A DNA stretch of 64,000 nucleotides from Ctenosaura bakeri (lineage: Eukaryota > Chordata > Lepidosauria > Squamata > Iguanidae). A program made the translations under genes and the position numbers. The stretch is from positions 620,001 to 684,000 of the forward strand of contig CAOLHI010001153.1 in assembly GCA_948474755.1 (NCBI GenBank). The letters are read 5' to 3'. A model generated the notes under the pieces. That model was not told the DNA's origin, ran no database searches, and was given only the letters and a program-made list of their open reading frames with translations. Shown piece by piece: positions 47,623 to 57,944 of the stretch. Each line of letters begins with the position of its first letter. Positions within the stretch are counted from its first letter, which is position 1.

Positions 47623-47696
47623 AAATTAGAGATGGAGGAGGATCTAAAATCCATTATAGAGAAAATGGATTTTGGATCCTCCTCCATCTCTAATTT
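47623..47696. repeat. long quasi-palindrome (33-bp stem, 8-bp loop)
   Basis: Left arm 47623-47655 and right arm 47664-47696 are inverse copies with one mismatch (GATCT versus GATCC). It does not share sequence with the MITE family and has no transposon ends. It looks like a local inverted duplication. Confidence 0.9.
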
Positions 47697-47865
47697 ACCT
47701 AAAGTAGGATCAATATTTCAGAGAAGCAGTCCTGATTTGGAAGTATTTTTTCCCTTTTTCTTGCAGTTGCGTTTGTTTTTGAGATTTGCATGAAGTCTTA
47801 TACTTGACTTAGTTTTGCTAGATTTCTTCACATCCATCCTTTTAATTTACTAAACATGTATGACA

Positions 47866-47943
47866 TTTCTACTCAAAAGTAAGTCCCACTGAATTCAGTC
47901 GGTCTTGCTCCTAGGTAAATGGGTACAGGATTGTAACCTAAAG
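47866..47943. repeat. fragment of an amniote-wide interspersed repeat
   Basis: AAGTAAGTCCCACTGAATTC...GGATTGTAACC is one of three related segments in the window (also 55572-55640 and 56738-56812). The family is familiar from sauropsid genomes, but I cannot name it. Confidence 0.45.
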
Positions 47944-48046
47944 GAGACAGTCTAAAAACCCATTGGAATGCGTACATTTCTTAGTGATAGATGCATTGTC
48001 TCCAATTATCTCTTTCTTGAGAAATTTCATTCTGTTTATCCTCTGG

Positions 48047-48200
48047 GGTCATTTCTGCACTAGCCTGTTATAGTGCTATCATTCCGCTTTCAACATCCTA
48101 TGGAATCCTGAGGTTTCCAGTTTAAGGTGGGGTCTCAAAGGCCCCAGGATTCCATAGGATGTTGAAAGTGGAATAATAGCAGGCTAGTGGGGAAATGGCC
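48047..48200. mobile_element. palindromic Harbinger-like MITE, copy 11, with TSD
   Basis: 154 bp, flanked by TGG on both sides (48044-48046, 48201-48203). The right arm has lost the GCTATAAC segment, making the hairpin asymmetric. Outer variants cactagcctg / caggctagtg are mirrored. Confidence 0.9.
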
Positions 48201-48794
48201 TGGAGCTAAAAGCATTGCACATTACTCTTTCCTATCCATTCCCTTTTTTCTCCCAACAAAAACTGAGAAGCTGTGAATGACTGAGGGGAAACCATTATGG
48301 TAAATCTAGGATTTGACCTGACTTGTAATGTGCTTTGGGCAGAACTCATGCAGAGACCACAGATCTGACAGAAATGTGTAAATTCAGCAGCATCCAATAA
48401 GGACATTTTGGTTTTACAATAATGTATTCTGTATTATTACATTTATTATCAATTGTGCAGCGCACACACACACAGAGTATTATATTTATTTATTTTGTTA
48501 ACAACTCAGTACAGAAATTCCAAACCTTCACTGTTTAAAATAGTAGTTTTGTGTGGTCTTCCTCATTAAGAACTTTTGCCATCTTGTTGCCTAGCTACAC
48601 CCTTTTGATCACACTCAGGTGTTGCTCAGCCACATCTGTCCCAGTTTTCATCTGTAAAAGGCCAGAGGGCATTCACTGGGACAGTGGCCAGGATGGGGAA
48701 GAGTTTAGAAATAAAGTCCTGTGAGGAATGGTTGAAAGAACTGGGTGGGCTTAGCAGATCAGAATCTATGTGTTAATATTAAACACATTAAATT

Positions 48795-48948
48795 CAGTGG
48801 TGTAGGGATGGGGGGCAAGGGCGGTGGTGCACCCCCGGTGACACTTTTTTTGGGGGTGCTGCCACTCCTTGCCTGCCCCCCTACACTGTTGCCTTGCCCT
48901 CACACTTCCGCCCTGCCCCTACCCCGCTTGCTCCAAGCTACGCCACTG
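48795..48948. mobile_element. hAT MITE with perfect 8-bp target duplication, copy B
   Basis: 154 bp; ends CAGTGGTGTAG and CTACGCCACTG. It is flanked by ATTAAATT at 48787-48794 and 48949-48956, an exact 8-bp duplication. The interior is GC-rich and has no coding capacity. Related by its ends to the element at 36202. Confidence 0.9.
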
Positions 48949-48959
48949 ATTAAATTAAA

Positions 48960-50280
48960 TTTACAAAAAAATAATAAAGAGAAAAAAATCAAACCAGGGT
49001 ATAAAGTGCTTTTTCTCCCAATGAAACTTAGTGTAAATCTGTTCTTTCTTAATTTCAAAAAAAGCACAATTTGAGGGCAATTTCCAAGGATCAATGGAGG
49101 AGGGGGTTTACTGTTTTATATGGCACATTGTTTTCCTCCTTGCTGTCGCCCTTGCTCTCCTGGCTGCAGTATTTCACTCTATGGTGTTCTGTGTAGCTAG
49201 CATGAAAAACAGCAAACAGGAGGAAAGAAGAGAGGATCAGAAGAAGGAAGCTTGTGGTACACTGTCTCATGATGGAGGTAGGTGTGTGTGGAGAAGGAAT
49301 GTCAGCCAGTGCAGCAAATAAGCAGGATAGGGGAAGAGTAGTATTGTGTCAGGCAATGGGAAGGGGAACTGAGAAGTGTGGCAGAAAAAAGCAGAGGAGG
49401 AGAATCACACAAGCCTGAACAGACAGAAGAGTGGAGAAGGCACCCAGAAGAGGGGAGAGACAATGTTTGTTTGTTTGTTTGTTTCTTCAATTTTGTATAT
49501 TCAGTTCACCCTCACTTTCTCCTGTTAGCCCAAAAGACATGTTGAGAAATCAGAGAAAACTTAAGAGGAAGGGAAAGTGGAGAGACAAGAGGAAGAGGGC
49601 ACAGAACACCACTACACAACAACAAGAAGATATATGAACAGTAGAAGAAACAATAGAGACGAAGAAGAATTTGAAGAGGAGTCTTATTGCCTATTTCTGT
49701 TTCTTAAAACAGTTTCTGAGAATTGTTGTGAAGTATTGTTGACGATTGGTGATCTGGGTGTTGTTGATTGCAGAGTGAGGGATCAGGCTTATAGTTTATA
49801 TTTATAGATAAATGTTTTCATTTCCTGTATCCTTCCTGTGTATATTTCTTTTCAACTTAACTCTTTTTTAGTGTATGGATGGCTGAGAAATCGGGTTTTT
49901 CAAAGTTTATGCAGCAGTTTCTTCCCCCCAGCTCAAAACATGGACAAAGGATCTATGAGTGCGGATTCTAGAACTACAAGATTATACACACAGCAGTCAA
50001 TCCCAATGAGCAATGATAAAAATGAAAGGCTGCTTCTGAGCATTCATCTGCTTTTTAGAACCAGTATAAGCGTTTTTAGTATGCCATTCTGGTTACTTTT
50101 TTTTTTTATCATGGAGGACCAGCCTCAGAGCCCAGGATAACCCCTTGGACAAAACTGTTTTTAGACAAAACACCCAAGAATCTCAAGCAATTTTCTATGT
50201 CAGTTTTCTATGATGCAACATAGCACCGCATGCTTCAGAAAGAACCCTAGCTTTCTCTTTTATATGGGCCAGTGGATGTA
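48960..50280. other. non-coding, purine-rich stretch
   Basis: AG-rich DNA at about 49200-49700 gives several Lys/Arg/Glu-rich chance frames. A (TTTG)n run lies at about 49465-49484. Confidence 0.4.
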
Positions 50281-50284
50281 CTCC

Positions 50285-50791
50285 AGGGTGAGCAAGTGTG
50301 GAAGGGTAGGAGGTCATATTAGCCCCTTAGTTCAGAGGGCCACATTCCCACCCGCTCATACAAATAATAAACTTTTGTGCCCCCAATTACCCTCTAGGAG
50401 ACAATGGGGGCATGTTTGGGGGCCTTCCTGGGCCATTTTACATCCAGGGCAGGCTTTTTTAAAAAAAACACAAGGAAGTGAGCAGAATTCACTTTCTGTT
50501 TATGTTCTATTTCTAAAAATGGCCTCTCTTGGACTTAAATTGGCCCAGAGTGGGCCCAAAATGTTGTGGGAATGTCCCCATTCCTAGAGGACATTTTGGA
50601 GCAATTTAAATTTTTTCTTTTGTTTACAACCCCCCCCATTTTTTGTTGACTTCTGAGGGTCCCAAGAGATCACCAAACATGATGGAAATGGCCTCCACAC
50701 AATGGGGGGCATTGTGGAGCATATTGTGTGACTCCCTGGGTCCTCTGGGGAGGCTGTATGTGGCCCACAGTTCACATTTTGCTTATCCTGA
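50285..50791. mobile_element. candidate DNA transposon remnant (~507 bp)
   Basis: CAGGGTGAGCAAGTGTG at the left and the inverse of CAGGATAAGCAAAATGTG at the right look like decayed terminal inverted repeats. Flanking 8-mers ATGTACTC and ATGGAAGT match only partly. No coding frame. Confidence 0.35.
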
Positions 50792-50937
50792 TGGAAGTGA
50801 AAGATAGATTAGTTCTATAAGTAAAATGTTATACTTTCTTTATGGGGCTGCCTTTGAGGATCCTTCAGAAACTCAGTTAGTGCAAATGCTGCTGCAACCA
50901 TCTTGACCACTCCTAAATTTAAGTATTATGTTACTTT

Positions 50938-51470
50938 GGCCCTTTCCGCAAGAGGCTGGTGAATCAGTTTGTGCCGTTTCTTACCGGATTTTCTGGGCTT
51001 GAAACAAGGTGGACTTTCCCTCATTTCCTTCTGCACAGCTACCATGTATGTTCCATTCTGATTCGGAGGAGTGTGAGTTCATGAATCCACACTGCTTCTG
51101 CCGTGGCCACTCCCCTCACCCCACCCTGTCGGCTGTGATTGGCCCTCCTTTTTTGCATGGTTTAGTATGTCATTGCATACCTGCGAAAGTCCATGCTACC
51201 CCCTGGCCCCTCCCATGAGCCCTCCCCTGACCACCAATTCACATTGGTGCAAATGTACATGTCTGCACCACTATGAAAGTATGAATCGGATCAATCTAGA
51301 AAATTGGAAAACCGATTTCTTCTGGTTTTCAAATAGCATGCGTGCATTTAGTTGAAATTACGTGCGGAACGAAGGTAAATAAACCGAACCTAGTCTGCTC
51401 TAACGTGCGGAAGACCTCCGTGGCAAGATGCATTGGCCTGCCTTAATAACCGTGTGTGGAAAGGACCTAT
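50938..51470. mobile_element. Harbinger-like non-autonomous element (~530 bp)
   Basis: Ends GGCCCTTTCCGCA and TGTGGAAAGGACC are imperfectly inverted and flanked by TTT and TAT. The interior has CpG-containing unique sequence without a coding frame. Confidence 0.6.
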
Positions 51471-51489
51471 GTAATACTGTCTTTTCATT

Positions 51490-51900
51490 TCCAAGTATAA
51501 TCCAAGATATTTGTTCTTACTTTTAAAGCCCTAACTGATTTTGGAACAAGTTATTTGAAGAACTGTCTCCTCATACATGGATCTGCTTCTTCTTTAAGTG
51601 TCCCAATTCCTTCTTCTAAGGCAAAGTTGGTGGGAACATGTGACAAGGTCTTTTCTGTATTGATGCCTAGTATATGGAACTCCCTAACCTGAAATGTGAA
51701 AATCTCTTTTCTGATCTTCTGCCAACTTTTAATTTTTTTCCCCCAGCCTATTTTAATTTTTTTCCTTGATGCTTCTCAATTTTAGTATAACTTTGTATGT
51801 CCGTGGTGGATCTTTTTCTTTGACTTTTCTTCTGATATGGTTGCCTAATATTGGCTTGTTGCAGGGGGAAGCTAGGATATAAGTTTTATCAAAAGTAAAA
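51490..51900 (+). mobile_element. degenerate L2-type LINE fragment
   Basis: The plus-strand translation (with a stop) reads KALTDFGTSYLKNCLLIHGS...GTCDKVFSVLMPSIWNSLT. It parallels the L2 block FKALYGL..YL..RLLPY...RTFSSIAPKLWNGLP at 41000-41220. Only the C-terminal part is left. Confidence 0.6.
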
Positions 51901-52640
51901 TAATGCTCATGTCATGATGTATTGGGTAGAACTGTATATAACAGCTCAGTAAATTAGTTATAATTTAAACATTTTAAATGGAAGTTCTTGTTTCAATGGA
52001 AGACTTCTCCATTTTTTGGCCAGTTTCTTGTGGATCTCAGAGTGATTGAATAATTGGTAGTCTTGATACTAAGATTATTACAAGAGTTCCAAGCTGCAAC
52101 TTGGAAAAGGAGGCATTGTTGTTAAATGCTAAATATTTCACTGTGTAGGCTGTATTGCAAACTTCTGTGTAGGAGAGTCTATTTCGCCTGGTTAGAATAT
52201 TGACTTATGGCTTAAAATAATATTTAACATTTTTATGACTGAAGATGTTATTTAGATCATATCCTTGGAAATAGTCTTTTTATTCAAGCACCTAACCCAG
52301 TCTGCAGCTGATGCTAATCAGAGCAGCTCAGCTGTATATCAAAGCCTTGTTTCTGGGAGTCAGTGGAGTGAATGAACAGGGTGAGCAAACAGAGGAGTTT
52401 TGTGTGGGACTGGTCTGAGAGAGACATTTAAGGGCTGGAGGTGTCATTTTCAAGCTAGGTTTGTGGCTCATTTCCACCCCCTTGCTCTGCTTTGGTTTTG
52501 GCTTTTGTTCCTTCCTTTTTTGCTTAGCATCCTGCTATTGGGATTGCTTGTCTCTGTCCCTTTTCAAACTACTTTTTCCTCCTCTTTTTTTTAACCAACG
52601 CTTTTTAAAAAGCGTGGGGACAATGCTCTGTCCCAGGCTA
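51900..52640. other. non-coding, nothing recognised
   Basis: No credible gene or repeat end in this interval. Confidence 0.35.
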
Positions 52641-52649
52641 TGTGCTATT

Positions 52650-53475
52650 CAAAATGTAGGTATATAATTTTACTGAGGGCATTGGCAGGTTGCTGACTGA
52701 GGTTAGAAATGACCCAAAGCTAGAAAAGATAATCAGTGCCATGAAAGACAGCACCAAGGATCAAAAGCATCTGGACACTGAGGCTAGTACATTGGAGAAA
52801 AGTAGCAAGATAAAAATTGACACAGATAAATGGAAAACCTTACATTCTGGACAAAAATACCAGGTACAAGGATACAAATAGGGGAGAGCTGACTTAACAG
52901 TTACACATAGGAAAAGAACCCAAGTTCCTTAGTGTGCCACAAAGCTGCATATGAACTAGCAGTGTAATGCAGCTTCTAAAAAAGGCTAATGCAATGTTGA
53001 GCGTCTACCTCATGGGAAGTAACAGTTCAGCTCTATTCTACATTAGCCGTTCTGCTTTTGGTGCACTACATTCAGTTCTGGGTGCTGCATTTTAAGAAGC
53101 AGTCTTCAAATATGTAAAAATGCTGTCATGTAGAAAATGGAGCAAAGTTGTTTTCTGTTGCTTCAGAAGGCAGGACTAGATTCAAGGGGTGGAAGAGCCA
53201 GGGATTTAGATTTTGACTGTTAGTTTCACCTAATTTTAAGTCAAAATCTAAATCCCTGCCACTTCCACCCCTCAGTGGAAAACCATGTGATGGTTATTTT
53301 GACCATGGAAAACAAAACTTTGTGGAGGTGGTAGGTCTTCTGTTGGCCATATTTAAGCAGAGGCCATCTGTCAGGGAAGGTATGATTGCATTCTCTGTCA
53401 TAGAGCTTGTCCTGAGCAAGGGTTGCACTACATGATATACAAGATCCATTCCAACTCTGTGACTGAGGTTCATTA
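52650..53475 (+). mobile_element. CR1/L2-group LINE 3' region
   Basis: CATTCAGTTCTGGGTGCTGCATTTTAAGAA, AAATGGAGCAAAGTTGTTTT and, at the end, TTTAAGCAGAGGCCATCTGT and ATCCATTCCAACTCTGTGA follow the order found in sauropsid CR1-group 3' ends. The protein frame is fragmentary. A 33-bp quasi-palindrome lies inside (53185-53272). Confidence 0.65.
53185..53272. repeat. long quasi-palindrome (33-bp stem, 22-bp loop)
   Basis: Left arm 53185-53217 and right arm 53240-53272 are inverse copies with three mismatches clustered at AGAGCC / AGTGGC. It is inside LINE-derived DNA and is not a known LINE structure, so a local inverted duplication is likely. Confidence 0.9.
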
Positions 53476-53479
53476 AAGA

Positions 53480-56400
53480 AACATTTAGTTGTATCTAGTT
53501 ACTTTATGTTTTTCAAGGATTCATATTCATATTCCTGCATTTATAGACATAGGTCTTATTATTTTATTTATTGGAAATGATTAATCTTATACTTGCCCTT
53601 CAGTTTTCAGATTGAGCTATGTCACATAACTCCTGACATACCAATGGGATCTGCAACAAAATGTGATGTGAAGTGCATATGCTTTTTTCCCATGATACAC
53701 CATTCAGTTCATTTTCCATGAATCTTCTACCTTCCGCTCTCTAAACATGCTTAGTTCTCACCTGTCTTGGGGATTTCTCCCCTCATATTAGGATGCTTTT
53801 TTCCTGCATAGTTTTTGTACTTCTGTAAATCTTAGGATTCTTCCAAGCCTGCTGATATCACCACCTTGTGGATGGATGATGCTGTTTTGGTAGTATATAT
53901 GATTATCTTTTTAGAATTGAGCAAAGTTTCATTAAAAATATTCATTTCAATGGTGCTCTTCAAGAGCTCTCCCCTAAAGCAGCCCCAATACATCACTTAT
54001 GCATATCAAGAGGACCTGCATCCATGTTCTAAGAGAAAATTTTGCCATTTATTACATTTCATCAACAGTTTCAAATGGAAAGCCATTTGGGGCTTCAAAA
54101 GACTGATCTGGCTCTATGAATGCATCTAATCCATATAACAACTTACATGGGTGATCCACCTTCAGACAGGAGGTTCCCAGTGAGATAATGGGGCAGGGTC
54201 AGCTTGACCTTTGGATTATCATCCAAACCAGTCCTTCATTCCTCTCCCACCTTCTGTTTTAAAAATAAATATTTATACAATACTTCAGGCTTAGGAAGGT
54301 GAACTGAAGCAGGTAGCGATAATGACACAGAGTTGCCAAACCATTACAGCTGATGAGGCTTTTCTGTCCAGCTGCCACTGAAGTAAAAGGCAGCTGCACC
54401 AGTGTTTTCAAATCCTTCTGAAGGCCAATGAAGTGTCAGTTAGAATGAAACCTTGGCAAAGCCTAATGGGTGATGAGCTTAGATTGATTGAGCCACCTGC
54501 TCCTTCTTTAGAGAAGTTTATAACCATATATGAATGACTAAATGAATTTATCCCATTAACTTTGCTTCCATAAGCATGCCTACTATACCATGGGAAGCAT
54601 TGTTTTAAAATGGTGCAAGTCAGCTATAGCCAAAGGTAGGGATAAATGGGAAAAGAGGAAAAACAGAATACCAACAGGTCAGATGTACAGGAGCCATTAC
54701 AGAAGTGCTCCCTACTATCTTTGCCAGATTATATTAGTGTGTGTGTGTTTTTTTAAATTTGTTTAAAGATGTTACAGATTTCAAGGTCTTCCACAGAGGC
54801 AAGTGAGGACATGAGCTTTTCTTCTAAACAAGTATGTTCCACATTGAGTGCACATGCTACATGGAAATACATACATTAGATGAATCTACACAGAGCTGAA
54901 TATACATTTAAGCCTGATTTTCTGGTCCTGTTTTGACAACAGTATTTACTGACGCCAAAGGAAATGTTCACTTCTTGGCCTCACAGGTTAAATTTAGGAT
55001 TAAAATGGTCACTTTATTTTGATTTCTCCCTGTAATCCGGGGTAGGATGTAATTTTTTTTGGTCCTTTTAACATGTGATCTGTGCCACAGTTTAGTATGC
55101 ACTCTGGTACCACAGTGGGGTTGGACAGGGGAAACACTGATGTTTTTATCTTTTTTTTTTTGGTGGGAACCACACACATCCCCTTTCTAGTCTGTGAACA
55201 TCTGAGACAGACAGACACACAGTGGCATAGTATTTCCCTCAAACTTGGGCAAGTAGTGCATGTTCCCCAGCAAAGACAAATGGGGTTTGGGTATGAAGAT
55301 GCTGCTGCCTTGGGGCAATCCAACAAGACTGGGGACTTGTTGGCTTGTGGGAGAGATCCTTTGATTAAGGCAAGTTAGACCTCAAGCCTTCCATTGCAAC
55401 ATTTTGAGGGTCTTTGCCACAGCCACTCCCCGCATCCAGTGTTAGATGGGTGAGCCAGGGATAAGGAATCTCAGTAGGCTCCTTTACACTGTTCAGTCAC
55501 TGAAAGAAAATATAGAATCCCCTCCTGCTTTTCTCACCAAAGGTAAAGGACAGCTGGAGAGAAAGCCTTTACCTGGGAGTACTCCCACTGAAATAAATGA
55601 GGTTTACTTATGAGTAGACAGGTATGATTGTACTGTGGAAATCAGAGATAATGGAGCAAGGCATGCACAAATAAGATGGAGATAAGACAGTGTTTAAAAT
55701 ACAAATAAACACACTACAAATGAATAATAATTGAATCTGCTCAGATGTACATATTTAAATATAAACAGAAATAAAAACATTTCCTTGAAAAAGCATACAT
55801 GCAGATAAGTGGGGGACTTAAAAAAACAACCACCCTGGAGGCTTTTTTTCTTTTCCTCAGTGACTTCTTTTATGGAAAGATGAATGAATCAGGTCCATTC
55901 AGGTATGTTATATGTGAATTTGGGCATCCCAAGTACTTATTACAGCTATGGCTTGCTTCAACATTGGCTTCACAATTGGTACTGTGGCTTTAGGTTGCTG
56001 AACACCTAAATACTCTGTCAGTTTCTCCATCTCATCAGAGTCCTACAAGCTGGCATACTTTGGATATTGATTTTAGACATAACAGCAAAATCGCATGCTT
56101 TTCCATTGATATGACATGCTGGATTGGCACAGCACATGAGCCCAGTGCAAGACAGTGTGGTAGGATGATATAACAATGGTCACCAGTCCTCATCATATCC
56201 ATTTATTTTCAGCCATCTTAGATTTCTGTATCAAATAGCTTATGGGTAGATGACATTCATGTCAACAATGCAGTTGTGGTTAAAGTGTTGGCATGGGATT
56301 TAGGAAATCTATTCAACATGGGAGCATGAAATCCATGGGTTGACCTTTGGCCAGATACCCTTTCACAGCCTACCCTTTCTCAGAGATTAACTGTGGGCAT

Positions 56401-57060
56401 AAAGTGGGGAAGAAGAAAACCATGTATGGCACATTGAACTTGAAGGAAATATGGGATATAAATTTAACAGCAACAACATTATTTTATTAATAAACATTTT
56501 ATTTTATTAATAAAATACCGGTAGTTGATTGCATTGGGGTAGCAGCTACTTCTCTCTCAAACTGAACACACTGTATGACATAGTCAACAAATCTGATTTG
56601 TTTAATAGTCTATTGAATCCAGCTGTTCAGTCCAGAGCATCTTAAGTACTCCATAAAGGAAGGAGGAAGCTCCTGTTAGAAAGAAATGAGCAGCTCCTTC
56701 CTACAGATGTATTGTGCTGATTACAGAGAATTCACAATGCAGTCCTAGGTACGTCTGTTGAGAGACAAGGCCAGCTGAGTTCAGTGAGGCTTGCTTTCCA
56801 GTTAATGTGTGTGGCATTGTAGATAAAGGCTGAAGTCTTGTGCACTTCTCTAGTGGTTGCACTTTTTCCAGGGCTACACAGCAGTGTCAAAAAAGTTAGA
56901 CAGCTCTGAACAGCCTGTTTCTCCAGTGTCACCCATAGTCTTTTATTCCTGCCAGCCATAATCTGCACTGGTATAGTAATGTCAGCATAAGGCACTCAGA
57001 AGATTCTGGTCTAAATGTCCATTTATTTTTTTTCTTGCTTTAATTTGGCTTATCTGCACC
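53480..57060. other. non-coding, few repeats
   Basis: No credible coding frame. Two fragments of the AAGTAAGTCCCA-type repeat lie at 55572-55640 and 56738-56812. A duplicated ATTTTATTAATAAA motif is at about 56477-56516. Confidence 0.4.
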
Positions 57061-57063
57061 TAT

Positions 57064-57939
57064 TGTTACCCTGAATGTTGGGGGTCCTGGGAGGGGCGCC
57101 CAAATAACCAAATAAAAACGCAAGTTGGGGGAATTTAACTCAAGCACTCTCTCAGCTAAATGAGAGGCAGGGTAACTTTAGCAAGGATCTTTAACCCAAT
57201 GTCTACGGCTTCAGGTCAGAGAGCAAGCAGGCAAGTTTAAAAGTAACAAAAATAACAGTTTTATTGAAAGATAAACAGCAAATAAAACAACACACACACA
57301 TACACACCAGCTAACTTGGAACCAGAAATAGAGAGCGTAGGGAATGGGGAATACGACACCTGGTCTCGTAGTCCTGGAGAGAAAGATGAGGTTCCAGGGA
57401 AGTAAGCTCAGAGTGGCTGGCTGAGGGGAGCTCCTTAGACAAACCGGCAGCAAGGCGGGATGGAAGTCCAAAGTAGTCCGAGGAAGTCCCAAAAGTGGGG
57501 ACCTTTTATAGGGTGGAGTTTACCTACAGGCTATGTTATGCTTGGTAAGAACAAAGGAAATTTGGAGTTGGACAAAGGAGTTGGGAAAGGTCAAGTTTTG
57601 CATGATGGGATCAGCTCTTAAGACAATAGTGTGGCCAGTTCGTTAATAGCCTGACATAAAGAAATGGCTTGGCTCTTGGCTGCATGGCTTTGTGTAGAGC
57701 CGAGCCGAGCCGGTTTGTAGGGAGACTTTTCCCTAAAGCAACGGAGAGGCTTAAATTGCCTGCCTGAATTGGGTTTTGGAATGTACAACCATTAATGGCC
57801 GCGCCTGTACGTGCTCGTCCAGGAGACCTCTGCAAACACGTGGAGTAGGGTGGCAGAGAAAGGCCAAACCAAGGCTAAATTATTTGATATCAAAAGGATA
57901 TCTAGTGCTCTCACCAGACATATCATAACCATGATAACA
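57064..57939 (-). mobile_element. solo LTR of an endogenous retrovirus (876 bp)
   Basis: The element starts TGTTACCC and ends GATAACA on the plus strand, so both strands show TGTTA..TAACA limits. It is flanked by the 4-bp duplication CTAT (57060-57063 and 57940-57943). On the minus strand TATAAAAGG (57502-57510) is followed about 240 bp later by AATAAA (57260-57265), the U3-R-U5 order. No internal viral genes are present on either side, so it arose by recombination between two LTRs. The 4-bp duplication fits gamma- or epsilon-type retroviruses, among others. Confidence 0.85.
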
Positions 57940-57944
57940 CTATA

